From PLGF01 sp052139695 (GTDB lineage Bacteria > Verrucomicrobiota > Verrucomicrobiia > Limisphaerales > Palsa-1400), in the NCBI GenBank assembly GCA_052139695.1, contig JBKQWF010000307.1:62001-126000 (forward strand): 64,000 bases of DNA, given 5' to 3'. The position numbers and the translations under genes were made by a program. The notes below the pieces were generated by a model. The model saw only the letters and a list, made by a program, of their open reading frames with translations. It did not search any database and was not told the origin of the DNA. This document shows positions 8,427-17,340 of this stretch, one piece after another (within the stretch, counting starts at the first letter, position 1; every line of letters starts with the position of its first letter).

Positions 8427-10244
8427 ATGAACGACTTTTTTAAGACGACAAAAATCGGGAGGGCGGTGCTTGGTCCCGCCGGGAGGGCGCGTTACTCCGT
8501 GCGCGCCGCTCGGCGGGCAGAGGACTGCCCGCCCTACCAGGATTGTCGGACGGCAAAAATCGGCGGGGCGGTGCTGCCGCGACGGCCATTCTTTGGCCCC
8601 CCTGCTGAGGGGGGAAATTTCGGCGGAGCTCCAACTCCGCCCCACCAAAATGGTTTTTACCATGAACCCCTCTCCCTGCCCTCTCCCCGCAACGCGGGGA
8701 GAGGGTGGCCGCAGGCCGGGAGAGGGGATTGTCTAAAGATTTCCTCGAAACCCTACACGAGCAAAGAAGCTAAAGGCCGATTTCTTGTCACGGCTGTGCT
8801 CGGCTCCCTGGCGTTAATCGTGGCTGGCTGCAACCTTGCGCCCAAATATACGAAGCCCGCGGTTGAAACTCCGCCCGCGTTTAAGGAAGCCAGTGGTTGG
8901 AAGGTGGCGCAGCCCAAGGATGATTCGATTCGCGGCAAATGGTGGGAAATGTTCAACGACCCGGACCTGAACGCGCTCGAGGAGAAAGTCGCTGTTTCCA
9001 ATCAGACGGTCCAGGGCGCTTTGGCCACCTTTCAAGCGGCGCGGGCCGTGGTTAAGGAAGCGCGGTCGCAATATTATCCTGCTGTTTCTGTTAATCCGTC
9101 CGCGACTGTGGGAAAAGCGTCGGCCAATGCTGTCAAATCCTCTCCTAATCCGATTCCGACCAAGACCACTCAGACTTATACCTTGCCGGCGGACGCCTCG
9201 TGGGAGCCGGATTTATGGGGCACGACTCGCAACACGGTCAAGGCCGCCCGGTATAACGCCCAGGCCGATGCCGCCACGTACCAGAGCCTTCGTTTGACTG
9301 CCCAGGCGGAACTGGCGGCGGATTACTATTCCTTGCGCAGCCAGGACGTGCTGCAAAAAGTGCTGAACGACACGGTGGCGGCCGACTCAAACACCGTTAG
9401 ATTGACAGAGGCCCTGTTCAATTCGGGGATCGATTCCGACGAAGACGTTTCCACCGCCCAAACGGTGCTGGCCACCGGGATTGCCCAAGCCACGGGAGTA
9501 GCCGTTTTGCGGGCGCAATATGAACATGCCATCGCCATGTTGATTGGACAGTCGCCTTCGACGTTTTCCATTCCAATCCAGCTTCCGGCGACGAATTCGC
9601 CTTCCCACATGCCGTCCATCCCCCTGGCGCTTCCCTCCGAACTGCTGGAGCGACGGCCCGACATTGCCGCCGCCGAGCGGAGCGTCGCCGCGGCCAACGC
9701 GCAAATCGGCGTGGCCAAAGCAGCCTTTTTCCCCACGCTTTCTCTGAGCGCCTCCGGAGGGTTGGAGAGCGTCTCGCTGGGAAGCCTTTTCTCCGGCCCG
9801 AGCGCCTTTTGGTCCGCGGGGGCGGCGGCGGCCCAGACCGTTTTTGATGCCGGCCTGCGCGCCGCCACCGTCGAGCAATACCGCGCCAACTACAACGGGA
9901 CCGTGGCCAATTATCGGCAAACCGTCTTGACAGCTTTCCAGCAGGTGGAAGATAACCTGGCCGCGTTGCGCATCCTCTCCAAGGAGTGGGAGCAACAGCA
10001 AACCGCCGTCAATTTGTCAGCCAAGACGTTGGCCATCGCCACCCACCGCTTCGAGCTGGGCATCGACAGTTACCTCAATGTCCTGGCGGCGCAGGACACC
10101 TTGCTGGCCAATGAGGAGACCGCGGTCGGAATTCAGCAATCGCTCCTGACCTCCAGCGTCGGCCTCATCATGGCCCTGGGCGGGGGATGGGATGCTTCGC
10201 AAATGCCTGCGGGCCCGCGGTTGAGCCTCAAGACGACCGAGTAA
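8427..10244 (+). CDS. RND efflux outer-membrane factor (NodT/TolC-like lipoprotein) with an in-frame repeat insertion
   Basis: From about residue 113 this is a typical NodT-family outer-membrane channel: a lipoprotein signal ending in the lipobox LIVAGC (Cys about residue 135), then NLAPKYTKP and two OEP repeats, with SELLERRPDIAAAERSVAAA in the second half. The ATG at 8427 has a good ribosome binding site and follows the pump gene by 15 bases. Residues about 8-103, however, are encoded by intergenic repeat DNA that stays open in frame. The ancestral protein was probably MNDFFKTT joined to the SSKPYTSKEAKGRFLVTAVLGS signal region. An internal GTG at 8796 would give a short signal peptide and is an alternative start. 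Whether the long form is exported and lipidated is uncertain. Confidence 0.85.
   Translation: MNDFFKTTKIGRAVLGPAGRARYSVRAARRAEDCPPYQDCRTAKIGGAVLPRRPFFGPPAEGGNFGGAPTPPHQNGFYHEPLSLPSPRNAGRGWPQAGRGDCLKISSKPYTSKEAKGRFLVTAVLGSLALIVAGCNLAPKYTKPAVETPPAFKEASGWKVAQPKDDSIRGKWWEMFNDPDLNALEEKVAVSNQTVQGALATFQAARAVVKEARSQYYPAVSVNPSATVGKASANAVKSSPNPIPTKTTQTYTLPADASWEPDLWGTTRNTVKAARYNAQADAATYQSLRLTAQAELAADYYSLRSQDVLQKVLNDTVAADSNTVRLTEALFNSGIDSDEDVSTAQTVLATGIAQATGVAVLRAQYEHAIAMLIGQSPSTFSIPIQLPATNSPSHMPSIPLALPSELLERRPDIAAAERSVAAANAQIGVAKAAFFPTLSLSASGGLESVSLGSLFSGPSAFWSAGAAAAQTVFDAGLRAATVEQYRANYNGTVANYRQTVLTAFQQVEDNLAALRILSKEWEQQQTAVNLSAKTLAIATHRFELGIDSYLNVLAAQDTLLANEETAVGIQQSLLTSSVGLIMALGGGWDASQMPAGPRLSLKTTE
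8447..8735 (+). repeat. Composite palindromic repeat inserted in a coding region
   Basis: Two diverged direct copies of a unit (ACAAAAATCGGGAGGGCGGTGC at 8448 and GGCAAAAATCGGCGGGGCGGTGC at about 8552) are followed by a nested inverted repeat. The inner arms are CCCTCTCCCCGC (8679-8690) and GCGGGGAGAGGG (8694-8705) around an AAC loop; the outer arms are CCCCTCTCCC (8667-8676) and GGGAGAGGGG (8718-8727). Such units are normally intergenic. This one keeps frame with the surrounding gene and contains no stop codon. Confidence 0.8.
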
Positions 10245-10337
10245 TCAGTTTGTTTTTCGCCTCATGTCTGCCGTCGAAATCATCGCCGGCTTGCCTTCAT
10301 CCTCAGGGCGCATCAACGTGTTCTGGTAATTGCAAAT

Positions 10338-10748
10338 ATGAACGCGGCCGACACTTTTCTGGATTTTGTCAACGCCATCAACGCGCACGACGTTGTTCGT
10401 CTATGCGATCTCATGGACACGGACCATGTATTTGTCGATTCTTTGGGGCAGGAGCATCGCGGGCGCGCCGTTATGAGCGAGGGATGGACAGCTTACTTTG
10501 CGATGATTCCTGATTACAAGATATCCGTTGCCCAATTTCTGGTGGACTCAAGCACGATCCTCGCCGTGGGTGAGGCCTGCGGAACATATGCCCGCGACGG
10601 TCAGTTGTCCCCGGAAGACCGCTGGCGCGTTCCCGCAGCCTGGCGGGCGGTGGTCAAGGGCCGGCATGTCGGACGCTGGCAGGTTTATGCCGACAATGAG
10701 CCTATTCGCGCGCTCATGCGCAAAGCCAATCAACCGAAATCGACTTGA
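10338..10748 (+). CDS. NTF2-like / SnoaL-like domain protein
   Basis: A 136-residue protein with the cone-shaped NTF2-like fold pattern: an N-terminal helix (NAADTFLDFVNAINAHDVVR), then LCDLMDTDHVFVDSLG, a GRAVMSEGWTAYFAMIPDYKI segment and a C-terminal sheet ending in GRWQVYADNEPIRALM. Proteins of this type are ketosteroid-isomerase-like enzymes or small-ligand binders, and sequence alone does not tell which. There is no signal peptide. It stands 93 bases after the efflux operon without a clear ribosome binding site or terminator between, so cotranscription is possible. No partner gene suggests a pathway. Confidence 0.75.
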   Translation: MNAADTFLDFVNAINAHDVVRLCDLMDTDHVFVDSLGQEHRGRAVMSEGWTAYFAMIPDYKISVAQFLVDSSTILAVGEACGTYARDGQLSPEDRWRVPAAWRAVVKGRHVGRWQVYADNEPIRALMRKANQPKST

Positions 10749-11041
10749 ATCGGCCATGGCCCGCGCTGAACACCTGGCGCGCATCGCCTCATGATTGTAG
10801 GAACAGACAAAGAATATGCGATTATGTGGGACTGACCCCGTCGTCGTGACCCCGTCGTCGTGATTTGGCTAACCGATTGCAGCTTAAACGCAAAGGCGCA
10901 ATGGCGCAATGGCCCAAAGACGCAAAGAAACGCAAAGAATCCGATTTCTATTTCCAATCTGGGAATTAGATGCGTTTGCCCCGATATCCATATCCGGCCC
11001 GTTTCTTTGGGCGTCTGCCTAGCCAACCTCCGCTCTGGCTC
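10749..11041. other. Intergenic region with short repeats
   Basis: This region lies between convergent genes. It holds a 14-base tandem duplication (10833-10860) and a low-complexity block rich in CGCAAAG and CGCAATGG units (about 10888-10940). Both resemble dispersed intergenic repeat debris. No convincing gene or clear intrinsic terminator was seen. Confidence 0.6.
10833..10860 (+). repeat. Two-copy 14-base tandem repeat
   Basis: The unit TGACCCCGTCGTCG occurs twice back to back. The preceding GTGGGACTGACCCCG is the kind of sequence found in dispersed repeats of other genomes. No function can be assigned. Confidence 0.85.
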
Positions 11042-12556
11042 TCAGTTCGTTTTTTGCAGGGGGCCGACGCCGTTGGTCATCAGCGCGTTGTCGGCGCGCC
11101 AGCCGCCGCCCAGCGCTTTGATCAAGACGACCGTGGTGACGATGCGCTGCCCGTTCAATTCGTAGGCCAGGATTTGGTTTTCCAAGGCAGTTCGGTCCGC
11201 CACCACGACTTCCAGGTAGCTCGCCAAACCCTCTTTATAGCGCATGCGGGAAAGCTCGGCCACCTTGTTGGCCGCCGCCACCGCGCTCATTTGGCGGTCG
11301 AATTGCTCTCGCAGCAGGCGCAAGCCAACGAGACTGTCCTCCACTTCGCGAAAAGCGACCAAGACCTGCGCGCGATATTGGGCCACCGCCTCATCATAGG
11401 AGGCCCGGGCGCGCTGGACATCGGCGTGAATGCGCCCGCCGGCGAAAATGGGCAGGCTGATATCGGGGCCAATGCTCCAGGCCCGATTCTCCCAGTTGAA
11501 AATGCTCTTGAGATCGATGCTGGCCGTGCCGGCCGATCCTGTCAACTGAATCGCTGGAAAATACGCCGCCTTGGCAATGCCGATGCCTTCGCTGGAAGCC
11601 GCCATCAACCGTTCCGCTTCCGCCACGTCCGGCCGACGTTCCAACAAGTCCGCGGGCAGCCCGACCGGAACGTCCGGCGGCTGGTAGATGCGATCCGTTT
11701 CCGCCAGCGCGAAGCTGGAGGCCGATTGTCCGCACAGGACCGCGAGGGCGTTTTCCAATTGCGCGCGCTGCAATTGCAGTCCCACCAGGTCCGCTTCCGC
11801 CGAGGACAGTTCCGTTTGCGCTTGGGCTACATCTACTTGACTGTCAGCGCCGCCCAGATGGAGCGACTCCACCAGGGAGAGGTTCTTCTTGCGCAATTCC
11901 ACCGTGGCCGCCACGACATGGTGGTCCAGGTCAATCGAGCGAATGGAAAAATAGGTCTGGGCGACATCCGCCTGCAGCGAGAGCAACGCCGTTTGATAAG
12001 CGGCGGCGCTGGCTTGCGCCTGCTCCCGCGCGGCGCGGAAGGAGCGCCGCACGCGGCCCCAAAGGTCAACCTCGTAGCTGACATCCATCGGAACAAAATA
12101 CCCGTTGCCGGTATAGGGCAAAACAGAGGAGTTCGGTTGGACGGTGCGGCTGGCGGAGTAATGGGTGCGGTTTCCGTTCGGGTCAAAACTGACGTAGGGC
12201 AAGAGGTCCGCCCGAGTGATCCGCGCGACGGCGCGGGACTGTTCCACCCGTTCAAACGCGGCCCGCAAGGTTGGACTGTTCGTGGTCGCTTGCTCTTCCA
12301 GTCCGGTCAGGACTGGGTCGTGAAAGAGTTCCCAGAATTTCTGCCGAATTTCGGCGTCCCGCGGCTGGCCTTCTTTCCAGGGGACCCCCGCTTTCCAAGC
12401 CACGGGCGTGGGACCGGGAGAGGGCCGATGGTAATCCGGCCCCACCGAGCATCCCGCGAAAGCCAGGACGCAAAGCAAGACAGCCTTGACGCCCAAGCCG
12501 CAACGATGGAGGGGAGAGCTGGAGTTTGGACATTTTTTGGCCAATTCAAAAGCCAT
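11042..12556 (-). CDS. RND efflux outer-membrane factor (NodT/TolC-like lipoprotein)
   Basis: From the ATG at 12556 the product has 504 residues, normal for the family. A lipoprotein signal ends in LAFAGC (Cys36), followed by SVGPDYHRP and two OEP repeats with LPADLLERRPDVAEAERLMA in the second. The frame is open a further 151 codons upstream to 13009, but that part runs through repeats and overlaps the adaptor gene, so it is not taken as coding. The chosen ATG itself lies in one arm of a small palindrome of the repeat cluster and has no clear ribosome binding site. It is the last gene of the second RND operon and should form the outer-membrane channel for the adaptor and pump upstream. Confidence 0.85.
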   Translation of the reverse strand: MAFELAKKCPNSSSPLHRCGLGVKAVLLCVLAFAGCSVGPDYHRPSPGPTPVAWKAGVPWKEGQPRDAEIRQKFWELFHDPVLTGLEEQATTNSPTLRAAFERVEQSRAVARITRADLLPYVSFDPNGNRTHYSASRTVQPNSSVLPYTGNGYFVPMDVSYEVDLWGRVRRSFRAAREQAQASAAAYQTALLSLQADVAQTYFSIRSIDLDHHVVAATVELRKKNLSLVESLHLGGADSQVDVAQAQTELSSAEADLVGLQLQRAQLENALAVLCGQSASSFALAETDRIYQPPDVPVGLPADLLERRPDVAEAERLMAASSEGIGIAKAAYFPAIQLTGSAGTASIDLKSIFNWENRAWSIGPDISLPIFAGGRIHADVQRARASYDEAVAQYRAQVLVAFREVEDSLVGLRLLREQFDRQMSAVAAANKVAELSRMRYKEGLASYLEVVVADRTALENQILAYELNGQRIVTTVVLIKALGGGWRADNALMTNGVGPLQKTN

Positions 12557-12775
12557 TCCCGAAGGGAATGTATCATTCAGCCCACGGGTTGCGAGGAACG
12601 AGCTACCCTGGGGGAGATAACCCAAATTATTGATCAACCCTGCAAGGGTTGTATCAATCCCGCGATTCAACTCTTTCAGAGTTGATGCTACAACTGAGGC
12701 CATGCCCCAAGGTAGCTCGTTCCTCGCAACCTTGGGCTGAGTGATGACAATCCCTTCAGGATTGTCTCCGCACAT
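12554..12775. repeat. Cluster of small palindromic (REP-like) repeats
   Basis: The cluster fills most of the 298-base gap between the adaptor and outer-membrane factor genes. Palindromes include CATTCCC-gaa-GGGAATG (12554-12570), an AACCCTGCAAGGGTT unit near 12637, an AACTCTTTCAGAGTT unit near 12669 and a CAATCCCTTCAGGATTG unit near 12749. A larger inverted repeat has perfect 20-base arms at 12588-12607 and 12711-12730. The remainder to 12854 shows no gene. The transcript of the efflux operon must cross this structure. Confidence 0.85.
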
Positions 12776-12854
12776 CGCATGCGCTCCGCAATCCACCCGC
12801 ATGGTAGGGGCACAAGGACGATGACCCTCGTGGCCTTGTCTTTGGCCTGGAGCC

Positions 12855-14105
12855 TCATTCATGGGCTGGGCGGGCGGTATTATTGGTCTCGGCTTTGGCA
12901 ATTCGCACGGGCATGCCCGCTTCCAGCGAATCGGACGGGTTGATGATGACGTTGTCGGTTTCAGAGAGGCCGTGAATGATTTCAACCGACGTGCCGTAGT
13001 CGCGGCCAATCGTGACGTCGGCCAGACGGACGGTGTTGTTGGAGCCCACGACGCCCACTTGCACTCCCTGGTCGTTGCGGAAGAGCAAGGTATTGACCGG
13101 CACCACCACGGGATCAGCGCCGGTATTCAGGTTCAAGCGCACCATGACGTGGGCGCCGGGAAAGAGCTTTCCGTCCCGGTTGGAGACCAGGACCTCCGTC
13201 AGCAGCGTGCGGGAGAGCGGATCAATCGCGCCGGCTGTCCGGTCCACCTTTCCGGTAAAAGTCTGCCCCGGCATTTCGGAGAAGGTTAAAATTGCCTGAT
13301 CGTTCGTCTTGACCATCTGGCTGTTGGCTTGCGGCAAGCTGAGATAGACGCGCAGCGGGTCGATGCGGGCCAGGCGAAAAATCTCCCGCGACGACCCGGC
13401 GGTAATGAGCGTGCCCGCGTCCATCGTGCGGACCGTGATGATTCCCGGGAAGGGAGCGGTCAGTTTTTTGAAATTGGTCAATTCCATCAAGCGTTTGACG
13501 TTGGCTTTCGCCGCCGCCACATCGGCTTCCCGGGCGTGCCAGGTGGCCACCCTCACGTCGGTGTCCTGCTGCGAGACGGAATCGCTCTTGCGCAAGTTTT
13601 GCCAGCGCTCGGCGGAGATGCGGGCAATTTCCAGGTTGGCGTTGGCCTGGTCGAGGGCGGCGTTGGCCTGGACAAGCTCTTCGTCCAATTCAGGCGTATC
13701 GATTTCCGCCAGCAACTGCCCGGCCGCCACTTGTGTGCCAATGTCCGTGTACCATTGCTTCAAGTAACCGCTGACCCGCGCGTAAATGGGAGATTCCTCG
13801 TAGGCGGTAATGTTGCCCGGAATATCAATGTGGATTTGCGCCGGACCGCGCTTGGGGTGAACGACGCTCACGGTGGGAGCCAGGTTCTCCAGGGTGTCGC
13901 TTTCCAGTTCGGCGCTGGCGCGCGAGCGCGACAAGACGGTCAGGCCCGCCAGAATGGCCAGCGCGCTTCCCAGCACCATCAGTAAATACAGCGGCGTCCG
14001 GCCCGCCGGACCTGGCGGCGCGGTTTGCTCGCCAGGCATTCCTAACTGCGCGCCGTGCGGGGCGGCGTGCGGCTCGGAATGGGGCACTTTTTCTTCGGCG
14101 TTCAT
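12855..14105 (-). CDS. RND efflux periplasmic adaptor subunit
   Basis: A 416-residue membrane fusion protein. A short His/Pro-rich cytoplasmic start is followed by one membrane anchor (about residues 38-60). The lipoyl halves are YARVSGYLKQWYTDIGTQV with GQLLAEIDTPELDEEL, and LTAPFPGIITVRTMDAGTLI. A coiled-coil hairpin lies between them and a beta-barrel region follows (SEMPGQTFTGKVDRTAGAID). The anchor lacks a lipobox cysteine. It follows the pump gene by three bases on the same strand. It is only distantly similar to the MdtA-like adaptor at 905-2197, so the two pumps in this window are separate systems rather than a recent duplication. Confidence 0.92.
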   Translation of the reverse strand: MNAEEKVPHSEPHAAPHGAQLGMPGEQTAPPGPAGRTPLYLLMVLGSALAILAGLTVLSRSRASAELESDTLENLAPTVSVVHPKRGPAQIHIDIPGNITAYEESPIYARVSGYLKQWYTDIGTQVAAGQLLAEIDTPELDEELVQANAALDQANANLEIARISAERWQNLRKSDSVSQQDTDVRVATWHAREADVAAAKANVKRLMELTNFKKLTAPFPGIITVRTMDAGTLITAGSSREIFRLARIDPLRVYLSLPQANSQMVKTNDQAILTFSEMPGQTFTGKVDRTAGAIDPLSRTLLTEVLVSNRDGKLFPGAHVMVRLNLNTGADPVVVPVNTLLFRNDQGVQVGVVGSNNTVRLADVTIGRDYGTSVEIIHGLSETDNVIINPSDSLEAGMPVRIAKAETNNTARPAHE

Positions 14106-14108
14106 AGT

Positions 14109-17100
14109 CTAATTCGCGGGGGATAATTGCTGGCCCTGGCCAGGGCTTGCTTCGCGGTCGCTTCCGGTTCGGATCAAGCAGAAGATCACGGGCACAAAAA
14201 AGAGCGTGGCGACGGTGGCGAAGAGCAGCCCGCCGATGACCGCGCGGCCCAGGGGCGCATTCTGTTCGCCGCCTTCGCCCAAGCCCAGCGCCATCGGCAC
14301 CATGCCGATGATCATGGCCAGCGCCGTCATGACCACCGGGCGCAGCCGGATGTAGCCGGCGTCCAGTGCCGCGCTGAAAGCGTTGCCCGTTTCCACCAGG
14401 CGCTCCTTGGCAAAAGTGACCACCAAAATGCTGTTGGAAGTGGCCACGCCAATGCTCATGACCGCGCCCATGAGCGACGGCACGTTCAGAGTTGTGCGAG
14501 TCAAGAAGAGCATCCAGACAATGCCGCACAACGCCCCGGGCAGCGCGGTGATGATGATGAATGGATCGCTCCAGGACTGAAAATTGATCACGATGAGCAA
14601 ATACACCAGGACGATGGCAAAGAGCAACCCCAGCCCCAGGCCAACGAAGGAGGACTTCATCGTCTCCACCTGGCCGCGCACGATGATGGTGCTTCCGCGC
14701 GGCAGCTTCTTTTCCGCCGCGCGCACGATCTTTTGAAAGTCTTTGGCAACGCCGCCAAGGTCGCGTCCCTGCACGTCTCCATAGACGTCGATCACCGGCT
14801 GAATATTGTAATGGCTGACGACGCCTTGCTCCGTGCCGCGGGTGATGGTTGCCAGATTGCCCAGCAACTGCCGGGCGGCCCCGCTGGGCCCGGTCACCGG
14901 CATGGCGGCCAGGCTCTGCAAAGAATCGAGCTGGTATTGGGGCGTTTGCGCCGCCACTTGATAACTCACGCCATTGGCCGGGTTCAGATAAAAGGACGGC
15001 GCGGTTTGAAAGCTGCCGCTCAAGGCCACGAGCAAGCTCGCGGCCACGTCCCGTTCCGTGTATCCGACCTCTTGCAGCTTGGTGCGATCGGCCTGCAATT
15101 TCAGGCTGGGGAGATCGAACATCTGCTGCACATGCACATCCACCGCGCCGGGGACGGCGCGCAATTGCGAGGCGATGCTTTGGGCGATTTGGTAATTCTT
15201 GGCCTGGTCGTGGCCCATGATTTGAATGTCAATCGGCGAGGGCAAGCCGAAGTTTAGCACCTGGCTGACAATATCCGCCGGTTGAAAAAAGAAGGACACG
15301 CCTGGGAACTCCCGACTTAAATCATGGCGAAGCCTTCGTATATAACCGGCGGTGGGATGGTGCTTTTCCCGATTGAGCGAAATGAGGACTTCCGCGTCAA
15401 ACGGTCCGACGGTGCCGCCGTTGTTATAAGAGTTGTTTATGCCGCTGGTGGCCAGGCCGATGTTATCGACAATACTTTCCAATTCCTTTGGCGGGACGAC
15501 GCGCCGAATGACTTCTTCCACGTGGTCGCACAAGAGGGCGGTTTGCTCCACGCGCGTCCCGGTTTTAGCTCGCACATGCAACCGCATTTGCCCGGCGTCC
15601 ACTTTTGGAAAGAAATCTTCGCCGAGAAAAGGCGTTATAAAGCACGAACCGGCGCAAAAGGCCAGAAAACAAGCGGCGAAAACGCCCCGGTGGTGCAGGC
15701 AGGCGTTGAGCCAGTTTCGATACCCGCCGCGCAGCCGTTCAAATCCTTTTTCAAAGCCGGCATGGAACCGGCCAAACCAGCCCCTCGCTTCCGTGCCGGT
15801 CTCATGCACGTGCTTGCGCAGAAAGTACATGACCAGCGTTGGCACTACGGTGCGCGAAAGAAAGTAAGAGGCCAGCATGGCGAAAACCACCGCTTCCGCC
15901 AGCGGCACAAAGAGGTAGCGCGCCGTTCCGGTAAGAAAGAACATCGGCACGAAGACGATGCAGATGCAGAGCGTCGAGACAAACGCCGGCACGGCGATTT
16001 GCGCGGCGCCATCGAGGATGGCGGTGCGCAGTTCCTTTCCCTGCCGCAGGTTGCGTTCGATATTCTCAATCTCCACCGTGGCGTCGTCCACCAGGATGCC
16101 CACCGCCAGCGCCAAGCCGCCCAAGGTCATGATGTTCATCGTCTCCCCCAGCGCGCTAAGCGTGATAATGGAGCAGAGAATCGCCAGCGGAATGGAAATG
16201 ACGATGACGAAGGTCGTGCGCCAATTGCCCAAAAAGATCAGGATCATGATGGCCGTCAAACAGGCGGCGATGACCGCTTCCTTGATGACCGATTGCACCG
16301 CCGCGCGCACAAATAGAGATTGGTCCAGCAAAGTGCGGATCTCCAAACCGGTGGGCAGCGTTTTCGCCACTTGTGGCACGGCTTTCTTGATCCGCGCCAC
16401 AATATCCAGGGTGGAAGCCTTGCCGGATTTAATGATGGTCAACAACGAAGCACGGATGCCGTCACTCCGCACAATGTTCTGCTGCACCGCGAACCCATCC
16501 CGGATGTGGGCCACGTCGTGGATGTAGATCATGTGGCCGTTGATCTGCTTCAGCGGCAGGTCATTCAATTCCTCCACGGAAAGCGGACTGCCGTTTAATT
16601 CCACCGCGTACTCGGTATTGCCGATTTTCTCCGTGCCGGCAGGCAGGATCAAGTTTTGGGCGCTGATGGCATTGACGACGTCGGCGGGCGAAAGCCCTTT
16701 TCCGTTCAATGCGGAAAGGTCCACATCGACCATGATTTGGCGGGTTTTTCCACCGTACGGATTGGGCATGGAGGCCCCTTGCACCGTGGCCAGGCCGATG
16801 CGTAGAAAGTTCAACCCCAGGTCATTGACCTGCGATTCCGAGAGGGTCTTGCTGCTCAAGCTCAATTGCAAAATCGGAACACTGGAGGCGTTGTAGGTGA
16901 TAATGAGCGGAGGCGTAATGCCCGGCGGCAAACTGCGGACCGCCGCCTGGCAAATGGCCGTGATCTGGGCGACGGCCATGTCAATTTTCACATTGGGATG
17001 AAAGAAAACCTTGATCACTCCCATCCCGTTGAGCGATTGCGACTCGATGTGCTCGATGTCATCGACGGTCGTGGTCATGCCGCGCTCACTCACCGTCACA

Positions 17101-17288
17101 ATACGCAATGCCATTTCCTGGGCCGACATTCCGGCGTAGCCCCAAACCACGCTGACCACCGGGATGCTAATGTCGGGGAAGATGTCCGTCGGGGTGCGCA
17201 AAATGACCACCGGGCTGATTAATAAAATCATCAGCGCCACAACCACGAAGGTATAAGGCCGGTTCAGGGCCAGTCGGACAATCCACAT
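14109..17288 (-). CDS. RND efflux permease with an atypical TM10
   Basis: A 1059-residue twelve-helix RND pump starting MWIVRLALNRPYTFVVVALM. TM4 keeps the acidic relay pair in AVGILVDDATVEIENIERN. In TM10, where AcrB, MdtB and MdtC have a lysine after the glycine, this protein reads MSIGVATSNSILVVTFAKE, with no lysine at the relay position. Periplasmic porter and docking domains are present and the length is normal. It belongs to a hydrophobe-exporting branch distinct from the MdtBC pumps in the first operon. It lies between the response regulator gene (52 bases upstream) and its adaptor (3 bases downstream). Its substrate is unknown. Confidence 0.9.
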   Translation of the reverse strand: MWIVRLALNRPYTFVVVALMILLISPVVILRTPTDIFPDISIPVVSVVWGYAGMSAQEMALRIVTVSERGMTTTVDDIEHIESQSLNGMGVIKVFFHPNVKIDMAVAQITAICQAAVRSLPPGITPPLIITYNASSVPILQLSLSSKTLSESQVNDLGLNFLRIGLATVQGASMPNPYGGKTRQIMVDVDLSALNGKGLSPADVVNAISAQNLILPAGTEKIGNTEYAVELNGSPLSVEELNDLPLKQINGHMIYIHDVAHIRDGFAVQQNIVRSDGIRASLLTIIKSGKASTLDIVARIKKAVPQVAKTLPTGLEIRTLLDQSLFVRAAVQSVIKEAVIAACLTAIMILIFLGNWRTTFVIVISIPLAILCSIITLSALGETMNIMTLGGLALAVGILVDDATVEIENIERNLRQGKELRTAILDGAAQIAVPAFVSTLCICIVFVPMFFLTGTARYLFVPLAEAVVFAMLASYFLSRTVVPTLVMYFLRKHVHETGTEARGWFGRFHAGFEKGFERLRGGYRNWLNACLHHRGVFAACFLAFCAGSCFITPFLGEDFFPKVDAGQMRLHVRAKTGTRVEQTALLCDHVEEVIRRVVPPKELESIVDNIGLATSGINNSYNNGGTVGPFDAEVLISLNREKHHPTAGYIRRLRHDLSREFPGVSFFFQPADIVSQVLNFGLPSPIDIQIMGHDQAKNYQIAQSIASQLRAVPGAVDVHVQQMFDLPSLKLQADRTKLQEVGYTERDVAASLLVALSGSFQTAPSFYLNPANGVSYQVAAQTPQYQLDSLQSLAAMPVTGPSGAARQLLGNLATITRGTEQGVVSHYNIQPVIDVYGDVQGRDLGGVAKDFQKIVRAAEKKLPRGSTIIVRGQVETMKSSFVGLGLGLLFAIVLVYLLIVINFQSWSDPFIIITALPGALCGIVWMLFLTRTTLNVPSLMGAVMSIGVATSNSILVVTFAKERLVETGNAFSAALDAGYIRLRPVVMTALAMIIGMVPMALGLGEGGEQNAPLGRAVIGGLLFATVATLFFVPVIFCLIRTGSDREASPGQGQQLSPAN

Positions 17289-17340
17289 AAACGTCTCAGG
17301 CGGCCAGCCAGGATGGGATCAGGATTCTAGGCACGATGCG

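Noticed and set aside
10970..12685. 571-codon plus-strand open frame
   Set aside because: It lies antisense to the second outer-membrane factor gene, whose family is clear. The plus-strand translation has no recognisable domain and is rich in Arg/Gln/His as expected of a shadow frame.
12557..13009. 151 extra N-terminal codons of the second outer-membrane factor
   Set aside because: They run through palindromic repeats and into the adaptor gene and would bury the lipoprotein signal far from the N-terminus. The ATG at 12556 gives a normal protein.
14127..16316. Plus-strand open frames of 376 and 330 codons
   Set aside because: They are antisense to the second RND pump. Composition and lack of domains mark them as shadows.
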